From Corynebacterium bovis DSM 20582 = CIP 54.80 (lineage in GTDB: Bacteria > Actinomycetota > Actinomycetes > Mycobacteriales > Mycobacteriaceae), in contig NZ_CP047187.1 in assembly GCF_030408615.1 (NCBI RefSeq), forward strand, positions 1,116,001 to 1,180,000: a DNA stretch of 64,000 nt. Reading direction: 5' to 3'. Made by a program: the position numbers and the translations under genes. Position 1 is the stretch's first letter. Every line of letters starts with the position of its first letter. Below are positions 39,896-49,897 of the stretch, in pieces. The notes below the pieces were generated by a model. That model was not told the origin of the DNA and did not search any database. It saw only the letters and a program-made list of their open reading frames with translations.

Positions 39896-41062
39896 GTGAA
39901 GACTCGCGTTGCAGTACTCGGCAGCACCGGATCCATCGGGACACAGGCGTTGGAGATCATCGCGGAGAACCCCGACGCGTTCGAGCTCGTCGGCATCTCC
40001 GTCCACGGCTCGAAGCCGGACCTCCTCCTCGAGCAGGTCCGGCGGTTCGGCCTGGCCGCGGAGAACGTCGCCGTCGCCAGTGAACGGACGGCGGAGGAGA
40101 TCGACCGGCAGCTCGGCGGCCGGACGATCCGCGGCACGGACTCCGCCCGGGACCTCGTGGAGTCCGTGGAGGCGGACGTCGTCCTCAACGCCCTCGTCGG
40201 GTCCCTGGGGCTCGACGCGACGCTGGCGACGCTCGGCACCGGCGCCCGCCTCGCCCTGGCGAACAAGGAGTCCCTCGTCGCCGGCGGCCGCCTCGTGACC
40301 GACGCCGCGGCGGAGGGGCAGCTCGTCCCCGTCGACTCGGAGCACTCCGCCATCGCGCAGTGCCTCCGCTCCGGCGCCCACGACGAGGTCGCGTCGCTCA
40401 TCCTCACGGCGAGCGGCGGCCCGTTCCGCGGCTGGACCCGCGAACAGCTCGAACCGGTGACGCCGCTCCAGGCGGCGCACCACCCGACGTGGTCGATGGG
40501 CCAGATGAACACCCTCAACTCCGCGACGATGGTGAACAAGGGGCTCGAGCTCATCGAGGCGGCGATCCTCTTCGACGTCCCGGCCGACCGGATCGAGGTC
40601 ACGGTCCACCCGCAGTCGATCGTGCACTCCATGGTCACGTTCACCGACGGGGCGACGATCGCCCAGGCGTCCCCGCCGTCGATGCGGCTGCCGATCAGCC
40701 TCGCGCTCGCCTGGCCGCACCGCGTGCCCGGGGCGCAGACCCCGCTCGACGTCACCACGGCGTCGACCTGGGAGTTCGAGCCGCTCGACGACGAGGTCTT
40801 CCCGGCGGTCCGGCTCGCCCGCGCGGCCGTCGCCGCCGGGGGGTCGATGCCGGCGGTCTACAACGCGGCGAACGAGGAGGCGGCCGTCGAGTTCCTCGCC
40901 GGGGCCCTCCCGTTCCCCCGGATCGTCGACACCGTCGAGGCCGTCCTCGAGGCGTGCCCGCACCTGGACGCGGCGCCGCGGGACATGGCGGACGTCGTCG
41001 AGGCCGAGCGGGAGGCCCGCGCGGTCGCCCACGAGAGGATGGCCCCGTGGCTTTCGCACTAG
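39896..41062 (+). CDS. dxr: 1-deoxy-D-xylulose-5-phosphate reductoisomerase
   Basis: 388 residues from GTG 39896 (ATG 39887 is an alternative). Second step of the MEP isoprenoid pathway, NADPH-dependent, the target of fosmidomycin. NADPH motif [17 protein letters not shown]; metal and substrate residues in [22 protein letters not shown] and [10 protein letters not shown]; the mobile loop includes [28 protein letters not shown]. All are conserved. The rip start overlaps its 3' end. ispG, the fifth step, lies two genes on. Confidence 0.96.
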   Translation: MKTRVAVLGSTGSIGTQALEIIAENPDAFELVGISVHGSKPDLLLEQVRRFGLAAENVAVASERTAEEIDRQLGGRTIRGTDSARDLVESVEADVVLNALVGSLGLDATLATLGTGARLALANKESLVAGGRLVTDAAAEGQLVPVDSEHSAIAQCLRSGAHDEVASLILTASGGPFRGWTREQLEPVTPLQAAHHPTWSMGQMNTLNSATMVNKGLELIEAAILFDVPADRIEVTVHPQSIVHSMVTFTDGATIAQASPPSMRLPISLALAWPHRVPGAQTPLDVTTASTWEFEPLDDEVFPAVRLARAAVAAGGSMPAVYNAANEEAAVEFLAGALPFPRIVDTVEAVLEACPHLDAAPRDMADVVEAEREARAVAHERMAPWLSH

Positions 41063-42342
41063 GTGTCGTCCTCTTCGTCATCGGCATCGCGGTGACGATC
41101 GGTCTCCACGAGGCCGGTCACATGCAGGTCGCCCGCTGGTGCGGGATGCGGGTCCGCCGGTTCTTCATCGGCTTCGGGCCGACCGTGTGGTCCTTCCGCC
41201 GGGGCGGGACGGAGTACGGGCTCAAGGCGGTCCCGGTCGGCGGGTTCTGCGACATCGCCGGGATGACCACGCTCGACCCCGTCACGGCCGACGAACTCCC
41301 GGACGCGATGTACGGCCGCCCGTGGTGGCAGCGGGTCTGTGTCCTCGTCGCCGGGGTCGTCGTCAACGTGCTCCTCGGTCTCGTCATCGTCTACGCCGTC
41401 GCGGTGGTCTGGGGTCTGCCGAACCCGTCGCCGGACATCCGGCCGGTGGTGGGGAGGACGACATGCGTCCCCGTGACCCTCGCCGACGCGACGGCGGCGT
41501 CGTCCGCGGCCGCGTCCGGGGGGACGGCCGGGTGCACGGGGGCCGGCCCCGCGGCGGAGTCCGGCGTCCGCGCCGGCGACCGGTTCGTGCGCATCGACGG
41601 GCGGGACACCCCGCAGTTCGGTGACGTGTCGGCGGCCGTCGCCGCGGCCGCGGAGGGGCACACGGACGTCGGGTCGACGGTGCGCGTGCCCGCGACCGTG
41701 GAGCGTGACGGGCGGCGGACGGACATCACCCTGTCGGTGCTCGTCGTCGAGCGCGCGGCGTCGTCGGGGGCGTCGTCGACCTCCGGAGCCCCCGGCCCGG
41801 GCGGCACGGTGACCACCGGGGCGATCGGCGTCGTCCGGGCCACCCCGGAGAACCTCACCCTCCACTACAACCCGGTGACCGCCGTCGGCGGGACCGCGTC
41901 GTTCACGGGCACGATGGTCTCGCAGACGGTCTCCGGGATCATCAGCCTGCCCGCGCGGTTCCCGGGGGTCGTGGAGTCGATCTTCGGCGGCCAGCGCGCG
42001 ACGGACAGCCCGATGAGCGTGGTCGGGGCGTCGCGGGCCGGCGGCGAGCTCGTCCAGCACGACCAGTGGCAGGCCTTCGCCCTCACCCTCGCGAGCCTGA
42101 ACTTCTTCCTCGCCGGGCTCAACCTCGTGCCGTTGCCGCCGCTCGACGGCGGGCACGCGGTGGTCGTCCTGTGGGAGCGGCTCCGGGACGCCGTCCGGCG
42201 CCGGCGGGGGCTGCCCCCGGGCGGGCCGGCCGACTACCGGCGGCTCATGCCCGTGACGTACGTCGCGGCGGGGCTGCTCCTCGTCTTCGGTGTGACGGTC
42301 ATCGTCGCCGACGTCGTCAACCCGGTGCGGCTCTTCCCGTAG
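41047..42342 (+). CDS. rip: Rip1/RseP-type site-2 metalloprotease
   Basis: 431 residues. Intramembrane zinc protease that cleaves anti-sigma factors and similar substrates. The HEAGH zinc motif is at residues 20-24 in the first helix, a PDZ domain lies in the middle ([22 protein letters not shown]), and the LDG motif is in [20 protein letters not shown]. The PDZ region has an Ala/Ser-rich insertion ([20 protein letters not shown]) and a Gly/Ser loop. The GTG start overlaps dxr by 16 bases, as in other actinobacteria. Confidence 0.94.
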   Translation: MAFALGVVLFVIGIAVTIGLHEAGHMQVARWCGMRVRRFFIGFGPTVWSFRRGGTEYGLKAVPVGGFCDIAGMTTLDPVTADELPDAMYGRPWWQRVCVLVAGVVVNVLLGLVIVYAVAVVWGLPNPSPDIRPVVGRTTCVPVTLADATAASSAAASGGTAGCTGAGPAAESGVRAGDRFVRIDGRDTPQFGDVSAAVAAAAEGHTDVGSTVRVPATVERDGRRTDITLSVLVVERAASSGASSTSGAPGPGGTVTTGAIGVVRATPENLTLHYNPVTAVGGTASFTGTMVSQTVSGIISLPARFPGVVESIFGGQRATDSPMSVVGASRAGGELVQHDQWQAFALTLASLNFFLAGLNLVPLPPLDGGHAVVVLWERLRDAVRRRRGLPPGGPADYRRLMPVTYVAAGLLLVFGVTVIVADVVNPVRLFP

Positions 42343-42497
42343 CGCGCCCCGTCCGGCCCGTCGACCGGGGCAGGTTCGCCGGGGGTCGCCGCCACGGGTA
42401 CGCTCGTCGTGGTACATGCCTGTGCGCGTGCGTCGCCGTGACGCGGCGGCCCGCGCGCAGGTGGCGGAAGACAGTGAGAAGAGGATGGACGACACCC

Positions 42498-43661
42498 ATG
42501 TCTGGTATCTCGCTCGGTATGCCCGACGCGCCCCTGCCGACCCTGGCACCGCGGCGGAAGACCAGGAACTTCATGGTCGGCGACGTCGGGGTGGGCAGTG
42601 ACCACCCCATCTCGGTGCAGTCGATGACGACGACGAAGACCCACGACGTCAACGCCACGCTCCAGCAGATCGCGCAGCTCACGGCCTCCGGATGCGACAT
42701 CGTCCGCGTGGCCTGCCCGAAGACCGTCGACGCCGAGGCCCTGCCGATCATCGCGTCGAAGAGCCCGATCCCGGTCATCGCGGACATCCACTTCCAGCCG
42801 AAGTACATCTTCGCCGCGATCGAGGCGGGCTGCGCGGCGGTCCGTGTGAACCCGGGCAACATCAAGGAGTTCGACGGCCGGGTCAAGGAGGTCGCGAAGG
42901 CCGCCGGGGACGCGGGGATCCCGATCCGCATCGGCGTCAACGCGGGCTCGCTCGACCGGCGGATCATGGAGAAGTACGGCCGTGCCACGCCGGAGGCCCT
43001 CGTGGAGTCGGCGCTGTGGGAGGCCAGCCTCTTCGAGGAGCACGGTTTCGGCGACATCAAGATCTCCGTCAAGCACAACGACCCCGTCGTCATGGTCGAG
43101 GCCTACCGGCAGCTCGCCGCCCGGTGCGACTACCCGCTGCACCTCGGTGTCACGGAGGCCGGCCCGGCGTTCCAGGGCACGGTGAAGTCCGCGGTGGCCT
43201 TCGGCGCCCTGCTGTCGGAGGGCATCGGCGACACGATCCGCGTGTCCCTGTCCGCGGACCCCAAGGAGGAGGTCAAGGTCGGGGACCAGATCCTCCAGAG
43301 CCTCAACCTGCGGCCGCGGAAGCTCGAGATCGTGTCCTGCCCGTCGTGCGGTCGCGCCCAGGTGGACGTGTACACGCTCGCCGAGGAGGTCACCGCCGGC
43401 CTCGAGGGCATGGAGGTGCCGCTGCGCGTCGCCGTCATGGGGTGCGTCGTCAACGGCCCCGGTGAGGCCCGGGACGCCGATCTCGGCGTGGCCTCCGGCA
43501 ACGGCAAGGGGCAGATCTTCGTCAAGGGTGAGGTCATCAAGACCGTGCCGGAGGACCAGATCGTCGAGACCCTCATCGAGGAGGCCATGCGCCTCGCGGA
43601 GGACATGGATCTCGACGACGACGCCCCCGCGGGGGCACCGCAGGTGAAGGTCACGTCGTAG
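42498..43661 (+). CDS. ispG: 4-hydroxy-3-methylbut-2-enyl diphosphate synthase (GcpE)
   Basis: 387 residues. Iron-sulfur enzyme of the MEP pathway. TIM-barrel motifs [43 protein letters not shown] and [14 protein letters not shown] are present. The cluster ligands are the Cys pair in [11 protein letters not shown] and the Cys in [10 protein letters not shown]. The ATG at 42498 gives the conserved N-terminus. It completes the dxr-rip-ispG set on one strand. Confidence 0.97.
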   Translation: MSGISLGMPDAPLPTLAPRRKTRNFMVGDVGVGSDHPISVQSMTTTKTHDVNATLQQIAQLTASGCDIVRVACPKTVDAEALPIIASKSPIPVIADIHFQPKYIFAAIEAGCAAVRVNPGNIKEFDGRVKEVAKAAGDAGIPIRIGVNAGSLDRRIMEKYGRATPEALVESALWEASLFEEHGFGDIKISVKHNDPVVMVEAYRQLAARCDYPLHLGVTEAGPAFQGTVKSAVAFGALLSEGIGDTIRVSLSADPKEEVKVGDQILQSLNLRPRKLEIVSCPSCGRAQVDVYTLAEEVTAGLEGMEVPLRVAVMGCVVNGPGEARDADLGVASGNGKGQIFVKGEVIKTVPEDQIVETLIEEAMRLAEDMDLDDDAPAGAPQVKVTS

Positions 43662-43839
43662 GGGGCGACCGGACCGGGGAGGGGGCCCGGGGCCGGCCGC
43701 GACCCGCCCGCCGCGGGGTGCCGGGCGGCCGGGCACACCGGCCCGCACCGGGGCGGAGGTCCGCGGAGACCGGGGCTGACCTGGGGCTGGCCCGGGGCAC
43801 CGTGCACGTGTCGTTCACGGGGGACCGCACACGCACTGC

Positions 43840-43845
43840 TAAGTT
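43840..43845 (+). promoter_or_regulatory. -10 box of the PBP gene (leaderless)
   Basis: TAAGTT ends 7 bases before ATG 43853, with no Shine-Dalgarno. It falsifies the long upstream open frame as part of the protein. Confidence 0.45.
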
Positions 43846-43852
43846 CGACCGC

Positions 43853-45727
43853 ATGTCATCCGAGCACGATCGACGCCGTCGCGGGGTGGCGGCCGCGGTC
43901 CTCGCCGCCGTGCTGTTCGCCCTGGCCGCCTGCACCCCCAGACCCGACGTGGCCGACGACGCCGCGCGGGCGTTCCTCGACGCCCTCGCCTCCCACAACG
44001 ACGAGGAGGCCGGGCGGAAGACCGACGCCGCCGCCGCGGCGACGAAGGCCCTGTCGCGGACGTGGGAGAAGCTCCAGGCGGAGAGCGTGGCCGTCGACCT
44101 GCGGTCCGTGCGGATGGACGGGTCCCGGGACACGGTCGCGACGGCGACGTACCACCTCGACTGGTCGCTGCCGGGCGACCGGCACCTGGCGTACGACTCG
44201 TCGATGACCCTGACGAAGTCCGGCACGGCGTGGACCGTGCGCTGGCAGCCGACGGTCCTCCACCCCGCCCTCGGCGCGGACCAGCACCTCGAGCTCCGCA
44301 GCGTCCCCGCGCGGACCGCGGACGTCGTCGGCTCGGACGGTGCGGTGCTGCTCACCCCGGGGACCGCCGACCGCGTCCTCGTCGACACCCGTCGGTCCCG
44401 GGACCTCCGGGCGACCCTCACGGCCGTCGCCGACGCCCTCGCCACCGCCCACGGCGACGACCCGGCGGTGCCGACGGCCGACCCGGGGAAGGCCTACGAC
44501 GACGCGCGGTCGGTCACGGGGACGTACTCGGTCGCGATGGTGCCCGCCGGGCAGGCGGACCGCGTCGCCGAGGCCCTCCGCGACGACCCCTCGGTGACGC
44601 TCAACGAGGAACCGGTCATGGTGCGCCCCGACCCGGGGTTCGCCCCGGACATCATGAGCCGGGTGAACTCCATCGTCTCCGACGAGCTCGTCGGGCGGAA
44701 CGGGTGGGAGATCGACGCCGTCAACGCCAACGGGGCCCCGGTGACCCGCATCGAGACCCACCAGCCCGAACCCGCCCCCGCCGTCGGCGTGAGCCTGAGC
44801 AAGCGCGTCCAGGACGCGGCCCAGCAGGCCGTCGACACGCGCAGTGACGCGAAGGCGATGATGGTCGTCATGCGCCCGAGCACCGGGGAGATCCTCGCGG
44901 TCGCACAGACCCCGAAGGCCGACGAGGACGGCGACGTCGCGCTGTCCGGCCAGTACCCGCCCGGGTCGACGTTCAAGATCATCACCGCGTCGGCCGGGGT
45001 GCAGCACCAGGGCCTCGAGGCCGGTTCGTCCGTCCAGTGCCCGGGGACGCAGGACATCGGCGGGCGCATCGTGACGAACTACAACACCTTCTCCCTCGGC
45101 ACGACGACGCTGGAGAACGCCTTCGCGAAGTCGTGCAACACGACCTTCGCGTCGATCTCCTCCCAGTTGGAGCCCGGTCAGCTCAAGGACACCGCGCGGC
45201 AGTTCGGTCTCGGGCGGGACTACGACATCCCGGGGCTCACCACGGTCACCGGGGACGTGCCGGTCGGGGACACACTGCTCGACCGCACGGAGGCGGGCTA
45301 CGGGCAGGGCCTCGACCTCGTCAGCCCGTTCGGCATGGCGCTCGTCGCGTCGTCGGTCGCCGCGGGTCGGGTGCCGACGCCCACGCTCATCGACGACGGC
45401 CACCACGGCACCGAGGCGAAGGGGGCCGACGCCCCGCCGCTCGACCCGGGCACGCTCGACAACCTCCGGCAGATGATGCGGGCGGTCGTGACGAACGGGT
45501 CGGGCTCGGCGATCGCCGGGGCGGGCGAGGTCTACGGCAAGACCGGTGAGGCGGAGATCAACGGCGGGTCCCACGCGTGGTTCGCCGGGTACCGGGGTGA
45601 CCTCGCGTTCGCGACCCTCATCGTGCTCGGCGGGGGATCGGAGCACTCCGTGGCGGTGACGAAGGACTTCTTCGCCCGGCTCGACGAGGCCGGTGGTCCG
45701 GAGGGCAGCCCCGGCAGCCCCGGCTAG
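43853..45727 (+). CDS. pbp: Penicillin-binding lipoprotein (class B type, MecA-like N domain)
   Basis: 624 residues. A signal peptide ends in the lipobox LAAC (about residues 23-26), so the protein is lipid-anchored outside the membrane. An NTF2-like MecA_N domain (FLDALASHNDEEAGRKT) is followed by a dimerisation region and the transpeptidase domain: SxxK in PPGSTFKI, SxN in KSCNTTF and KTG in GKTGEAEINGG. All three catalytic motifs are intact. It crosslinks peptidoglycan. C. glutamicum has a similar pbp beside map and ispG (from memory). The last residues repeat Gly-Ser-Pro and run into a 23-bp duplication that covers the stop. Confidence 0.92.
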   Translation: MSSEHDRRRRGVAAAVLAAVLFALAACTPRPDVADDAARAFLDALASHNDEEAGRKTDAAAAATKALSRTWEKLQAESVAVDLRSVRMDGSRDTVATATYHLDWSLPGDRHLAYDSSMTLTKSGTAWTVRWQPTVLHPALGADQHLELRSVPARTADVVGSDGAVLLTPGTADRVLVDTRRSRDLRATLTAVADALATAHGDDPAVPTADPGKAYDDARSVTGTYSVAMVPAGQADRVAEALRDDPSVTLNEEPVMVRPDPGFAPDIMSRVNSIVSDELVGRNGWEIDAVNANGAPVTRIETHQPEPAPAVGVSLSKRVQDAAQQAVDTRSDAKAMMVVMRPSTGEILAVAQTPKADEDGDVALSGQYPPGSTFKIITASAGVQHQGLEAGSSVQCPGTQDIGGRIVTNYNTFSLGTTTLENAFAKSCNTTFASISSQLEPGQLKDTARQFGLGRDYDIPGLTTVTGDVPVGDTLLDRTEAGYGQGLDLVSPFGMALVASSVAAGRVPTPTLIDDGHHGTEAKGADAPPLDPGTLDNLRQMMRAVVTNGSGSAIAGAGEVYGKTGEAEINGGSHAWFAGYRGDLAFATLIVLGGGSEHSVAVTKDFFARLDEAGGPEGSPGSPG

Positions 45728-45759
45728 GGTCGACCGGCAGCCCCGGCTAGGGTCGACCG
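45714..45759 (+). repeat. 23-bp perfect tandem duplication over the PBP stop codon
   Basis: Copies at 45714-45736 and 45737-45759 are identical. The TAG stop (45725-45727) is in the first copy and appears again in the second. It looks like a recent slippage or duplication event. Confidence 0.95.
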
Positions 45760-45881
45760 GCGGCCACGGCCGGGGCCCGCGACGGCGCCGGCCACACCGA
45801 CCGGTCGCCCCGCCCGGGACCCAGCGGCTGAGCCGCGGCGGAGGACTGCCGGCTCCGGACGGGCGGCCCGGGGGCCCGGGG

Positions 45882-45887
45882 TAGGGT
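45882..45887 (+). promoter_or_regulatory. -10 box of map
   Basis: TAGGGT ends 8 bases before ATG 45896. GGAGG lies only 3 bases before the ATG, too close for a normal ribosome site, so a leaderless transcript is more likely. Confidence 0.4.
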
Positions 45888-45895
45888 GGAGGACC

Positions 45896-46762
45896 ATGAC
45901 CAGAGCACCCTTGACCCCCGGGAGGCCGACCCCGGTCCGCCACGTCCCGGACGACATCGAACGCCCCGAGTACGCCTGGAAGGACAGCGTCCGGGAGAAC
46001 GTGGGGGAGCCGTGGGTCCAGACCCCGGAGACGATCGAGGCGATGCGCGGGACCTCCCGCATCGCCGCCGACGCCCTCGCCGCGGCGGGGGCCGCGGTCC
46101 GCCCGGGTGTGACCACCGACGAGATCGACCGGGTGGCCCACGAGTACATGTGCGACCACGGGGCGTACCCGTCGACGCTCGGCTACCGGCACTTCCCCAA
46201 GTCCTGCTGCGTGAGCCTCAACGAGATCATCTGCCACGGCATCCCGGACTCCACCGTCATCGAGGACGGTGACATCGTCAACATCGACGTCACCGCGTAC
46301 CGCGACGGCGTCCACGGCGACACGAACGCCACGTTCCTCGCCGGCGACGTGTCCGAGGAGCACCGGCTGCTCGTCGAACGGACCCACGAGGCGACGTGGC
46401 GCGCGATCCGCGCGGTGAAGCCCGGGCGGGAGATCAACGTCATCGGCCGGGTCATCGAGTCCTACGCCCGGCGCTTCGGCTACTCCGTCGTCCGGGACTT
46501 CACCGGCCACGGGGTGGGCCCGACGTTCCACAACGGGCTCGTCGTACTCCACCACGACGAGCCGTCGGCGCGGACCGTGCTCGAGCCGGGCATGACGCTG
46601 ACGATCGAGCCGATGATCAACATCGGGTCCCTCGACTACGAGATCTGGGACGACAACTGGACGGTGCAGACCACCGACCGGAAGTGGACCGCGCAGTTCG
46701 AGCACACGCTCGTCGTCACCGACGACGGCTGCGACGTGCTCACGCGCCGCGAGGGGGAGTAG
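45896..46762 (+). CDS. map: Methionine aminopeptidase
   Basis: 288 residues, the longer actinobacterial type with a Pro-rich N-terminal extension ([22 protein letters not shown]) that resembles an SH3-binding linker. Removes N-terminal Met. Metal ligands: Asp in VNIDVTAY and in VHGDTNATF, His in [10 protein letters not shown], Glu in LTIEPMIN and in AQFEHTLVV. All five are present. Between PBP and mtr. Confidence 0.96.
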   Translation: MTRAPLTPGRPTPVRHVPDDIERPEYAWKDSVRENVGEPWVQTPETIEAMRGTSRIAADALAAAGAAVRPGVTTDEIDRVAHEYMCDHGAYPSTLGYRHFPKSCCVSLNEIICHGIPDSTVIEDGDIVNIDVTAYRDGVHGDTNATFLAGDVSEEHRLLVERTHEATWRAIRAVKPGREINVIGRVIESYARRFGYSVVRDFTGHGVGPTFHNGLVVLHHDEPSARTVLEPGMTLTIEPMINIGSLDYEIWDDNWTVQTTDRKWTAQFEHTLVVTDDGCDVLTRREGE

Positions 46763-46800
46763 CCCGGCGGCGGTCACGCGACCCGGGTGGGGGTCGGGTC

Positions 46801-46920
46801 CGTCCGGGGACCCCGGTGTCGGGGTGGGCCGCCCCGGGGACCCCGACGCGGGGGTCTTCCGCCCCGGGGACCCCGACGCGGGGGTCTTCCGCCCCGGGGT
46901 TCCGGTGCGGGGGCGGGGTC
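46801..46920 (+). repeat. 30-bp tandem repeat, four units
   Basis: Units at 46801, 46831, 46861 and 46891. The second and third are identical; the first and fourth are diverged. The array fills the gap between the convergent map and mtr genes and touches the mtr stop. It looks like a variable-number locus. Confidence 0.95.
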
Positions 46921-48304
46921 AGTCCGTGAACTCGAGGCCGAGCAGGGCGTTCTCCAGCAGCTCGGTGAGGGCGGGGTGCGGCCAGTACTGACCGCGGGCG
47001 AGCTCGGTGAGGTCGAGGTCGAACACGATCGCGGTGACCATGAGCTGGATGAGCGTCGCCGCCTGCGGCCCCATGATGTGCGCGCCGAGGAGACGACGCG
47101 TCGAGCTGTCGGCGATGAGCTTGCAGAAGCCCGTCGTGTCCTCCATGGCCCAGCCGTAGGCGACGTCGCTGTACTCCTGGACCTTGAGCGTCACCGGACG
47201 ACCGGAGGCGCGGGCCTCCTCCTCGGTCATCCCGACGTACGCGATCTGCGGGTGGGTGAAGATCCCGCCCGGCACGGCGTCGTGGTTGAAGGGGCGGAGG
47301 TCGTCCGGGTGGAGGAGGTTGTGGGCGACGGCCCGGGCCTCGGCGTTGGCGACGTGCTTGAGCTCGTACGGGGACGAGGCGTCGCCGAGGGACCACACGC
47401 CCTCGGCGGTCGTCCGGCCGTACCCGTCGACGACGATCCGGTTGTCGTCGCGGAGCTCCACCCCGCCGCGGGCGGCGTCGAGCGTGTCGCCGTTCGGGAC
47501 CCGACCCATCGCCACGAGCAGTTCCTCCGAGGCGACCTCGGTGCCGTCGTCGAGGGTGACGACGACGAGGTCGCGGCCGTCGCGGGTCTCCTCCCGGGCC
47601 GCGGAGACCGTGCGGCCGAGGTGGTTCGTCCACTGTTCGGCGGCGCACGCGGTGAAGCGCTCACTGACCGTGGCGTCCCGACCGCGGAGGAGGACCGGGG
47701 AGCGGTTGACGAGCGTGACGTCGACCCCGAAGGCGCTGAAGACGGCGGCGAACTCGACGGCGATGATCCCGCCGCCGAGGATCGTCATCGTGCGCGGCAG
47801 CCGGTCCATGCGCATGACGTCGACGTTGGTGCGGTAGCGCACCCCGGAGTCGGCGATGACGTCGGGGATGCGGCTGCGCCCGCCCGTGGCGAGGACGATC
47901 TGGTCGGCGGTGACCGTCTCCCCGTTGACCTCGAGGGTCCGCTCACCGGTGAACCGGGCCTCCCCGTCGTAGAAGGTGATGTTCGGGGTCTCGTCGCCGG
48001 CGCGGTACGCGCGGCCCGCCTCGGAGATCGGGTCGATGCGGCGCCCGAAGACCCGCTCCTTGAGCGCGTCCCAGTCGACCTCGCCGCCGCTGGCGGAGAT
48101 CCCGTAGCGGCCGGCCTCGTGGATCTCCCGGGCGACGTCGGCGGTGTAGACGTACATCTTCGTGGGGATGCACCCGACGTTGATGCACGTCCCGCCGAAC
48201 ACACCCTTCTCGATGATCGCGACGGACTTGTCGTCGAACTCCGGGCCGGGGATCGAGTTCCCCGATCCGGTGCCGACGATGACGAGGTCGTAATGGGTGG
48301 CCAC
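46919..48304 (-). CDS. mtr: Mycothione reductase
   Basis: 461 residues. FAD- and NADPH-dependent reductase of mycothiol disulfide, restoring the main low-molecular-weight thiol of actinobacteria. Redox motif GGTCINVGCIPTKM, FAD motif LVIVGTGSGN, NADPH site TILGGGIIAVEFAAVF, VWSLGDASSPYELKHVAN, and the catalytic His-Glu in HPALTELLENAL. GSGNSIPGPEF near the N-terminus distinguishes Mtr from lipoamide dehydrogenase. GTG 48304 is preceded by AAGGAGA. Marker of an actinobacterial host. Confidence 0.96.
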   Translation of the reverse strand: MATHYDLVIVGTGSGNSIPGPEFDDKSVAIIEKGVFGGTCINVGCIPTKMYVYTADVAREIHEAGRYGISASGGEVDWDALKERVFGRRIDPISEAGRAYRAGDETPNITFYDGEARFTGERTLEVNGETVTADQIVLATGGRSRIPDVIADSGVRYRTNVDVMRMDRLPRTMTILGGGIIAVEFAAVFSAFGVDVTLVNRSPVLLRGRDATVSERFTACAAEQWTNHLGRTVSAAREETRDGRDLVVVTLDDGTEVASEELLVAMGRVPNGDTLDAARGGVELRDDNRIVVDGYGRTTAEGVWSLGDASSPYELKHVANAEARAVAHNLLHPDDLRPFNHDAVPGGIFTHPQIAYVGMTEEEARASGRPVTLKVQEYSDVAYGWAMEDTTGFCKLIADSSTRRLLGAHIMGPQAATLIQLMVTAIVFDLDLTELARGQYWPHPALTELLENALLGLEFTD

Positions 48305-48524
48305 AGGTGTCTCCTTGGGTCGAGTACTGGATCGGGGCAGGCCGGTCACCGTGCCCCGGCTGCCGGGGGCTGCCGGACCGTCGGGTGCAACCCGGGCCCG
48401 CGGGCGGTCATTCCCGTGGACCGGGGTCCGGCCCCCACCGGGGGTGGGTCCGGTCCCGGTCACCACGCCCGACCGGGCGGCGACGGGGGGACGCCGGTCC
48501 CCGGCCCGGAGGCCGTCCCCGATC

Positions 48525-49691
48525 CTAGCCACGCCCGGGAGGGTCCGCGGGGTGGTCGGTGGTGGAGCCGGGGTGGTCGGCGGCGGGGTCCCCGGGGCGG
48601 TCGGCGGCCGCGTGGCCGGCCGGGGCCTCGCGGTCGAGGAAGTCGTCGAGGATCCGGAGGGCGTCCCGGCGGACCGGCGCCCGGGACAGGAAGACGTCGT
48701 GCATCGCGCCGTCGATCGTCGCGACCTCGGTGTCCGGGTCCACGAGGTGCGCCGCGGCGCGCATCTGCGACGGGCGGAGGATGAGGTCGGCGGAGAAGGA
48801 GCGTTCGTCGAGGCGCGGGGAGAAGTGGTGCGTCCGGGAGCACAGGAGCAGCGTCGGCAGCCCCGTCCCGCCGCCGCCGGCCTGGAGGGTCGCGATGTCC
48901 CGGGCGACGCCGGTGAGCCAGCTGACCTTCTTCGGGCGCGCGACGAGCGGCTTCAGGCGCAGGTCGTAGTCCCACTCGCCGGCCTCGGAGACGTGGAGGG
49001 TGCGGCCGTAGACGGGGTTCACCCCGCCCGGGATCGTCGCGTCCGGTGCGACGGCGGCGACGAGCGGGAGGACGTGCCGGATGACGGCGTTCGTCGGCGC
49101 GCCGAACTGGAGGTCGAGCCACGGGCTGTTCAGGACGACCGCCCGGATGAGCCCGTGGAGCCGACGCCGCGGGGCGTCCCCCGCGTGCAGGCGGGAGACG
49201 AACATCGTGACGTCGAGCCCGCCGGTGGAGTGCCCCACGAGGACGACCGGACCGTGCGTCGCGGACACCGTCGCGACCGCGATGGAGAGGTCCTCGTCGT
49301 ACATCCCCTGCGCGGAGACGTGGTGCCAGGTCTGGCCCCGCCGCCAGCTGCGGCCGCACTTCCGGAGGTCCACCGCGTACACGGCCCGGCCCCGCGCGTG
49401 GAGGTGTTCGGCGACGTGGCGCTGGAAGAAGTAGTCGGTCATGCCGTGGACGAAAATCACCGCCGGTCGGGCCGCCCACTCCGCGTCGGTGACGCCCTCG
49501 GGGCGGTAGCGGACGAGGGTGGACACGACGGGGGTCTCGCCGTCGGGGTCCGGGCCGAGGTCGACGGTGGTGCAGGTGAATCCGTCGCCGAGGATGTCCG
49601 GGACGAAGGGGAGGGTCTCGACGCTGCGGCCGTGCGGGTCAGCGAGCACGTCGGCCAGGGTCAGGCGCGTGGTCGGGTCCGGTGTACTCAC
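48525..49691 (-). CDS. Alpha/beta hydrolase (monoacylglycerol-lipase-like)
   Basis: 388 residues. Oxyanion region FVHGMTDYFFQRHVAEHLHA, nucleophile GHSTGGLD, and a late catalytic His in IDGAMHDVFLS; Asp probably in VDPDTEVATIDG. No signal peptide, so it is cytoplasmic. The last 30 residues are a low-complexity Asp/Pro/His-rich tail. The substrate is unknown; an acylglycerol or another ester is a guess. A TATCAT -10 on the minus strand (49699-49704) lies 7 bases before GTG 49691, which indicates a leaderless transcript. It is between mtr and mqo. Confidence 0.85.
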   Translation of the reverse strand: MSTPDPTTRLTLADVLADPHGRSVETLPFVPDILGDGFTCTTVDLGPDPDGETPVVSTLVRYRPEGVTDAEWAARPAVIFVHGMTDYFFQRHVAEHLHARGRAVYAVDLRKCGRSWRRGQTWHHVSAQGMYDEDLSIAVATVSATHGPVVLVGHSTGGLDVTMFVSRLHAGDAPRRRLHGLIRAVVLNSPWLDLQFGAPTNAVIRHVLPLVAAVAPDATIPGGVNPVYGRTLHVSEAGEWDYDLRLKPLVARPKKVSWLTGVARDIATLQAGGGGTGLPTLLLCSRTHHFSPRLDERSFSADLILRPSQMRAAAHLVDPDTEVATIDGAMHDVFLSRAPVRRDALRILDDFLDREAPAGHAAADRPGDPAADHPGSTTDHPADPPGRG

Positions 49692-49698
49692 ACCCGGG

Positions 49699-49704
49699 AT
49701 GATA
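49699..49704 (-). promoter_or_regulatory. -10 box of the hydrolase gene (leaderless)
   Basis: TATCAT on the minus strand, 7 bases before the GTG start at 49691. Confidence 0.5.
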
Positions 49705-49744
49705 GCCGTGACGGGCGGGGTGCGGGCGGGGGACCGGCCGGGCG

Positions 49745-49750
49745 TAGGAT
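49745..49750 (+). promoter_or_regulatory. -10 box of mqo
   Basis: TAGGAT, 147 bases before the mqo start. The leader (49757-49897) is A/C-rich and less GC-rich than its surroundings, unlike most leaders here. Confidence 0.45.
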
Positions 49751-49897
49751 GGCTGTGTTGTGGGTGAGCGGCAGTGGGTTCCTGGCCCGGGTGAGTCGCA
49801 CGTCACACAGAGCCACAGCACACGAAGAAGGCACAGAAACCAGCCCACCACGAGCTAGGTCTGCACAGCACGACAACGACGAAGGATTGAAACACAC

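Noticed and set aside
43718..43852. 45-residue extension of the PBP
   Set aside because: It would bury the lipoprotein signal, and the -10 box lies inside it.
43856..46777. Long antisense open frame opposite pbp and map
   Set aside because: Shadow of the sense codons; no domain, start signal or codon structure of its own.
46801..46920. CRISPR-like array
   Set aside because: The 30-bp units abut directly with no unique spacers and no cas genes are present; it is a tandem repeat.
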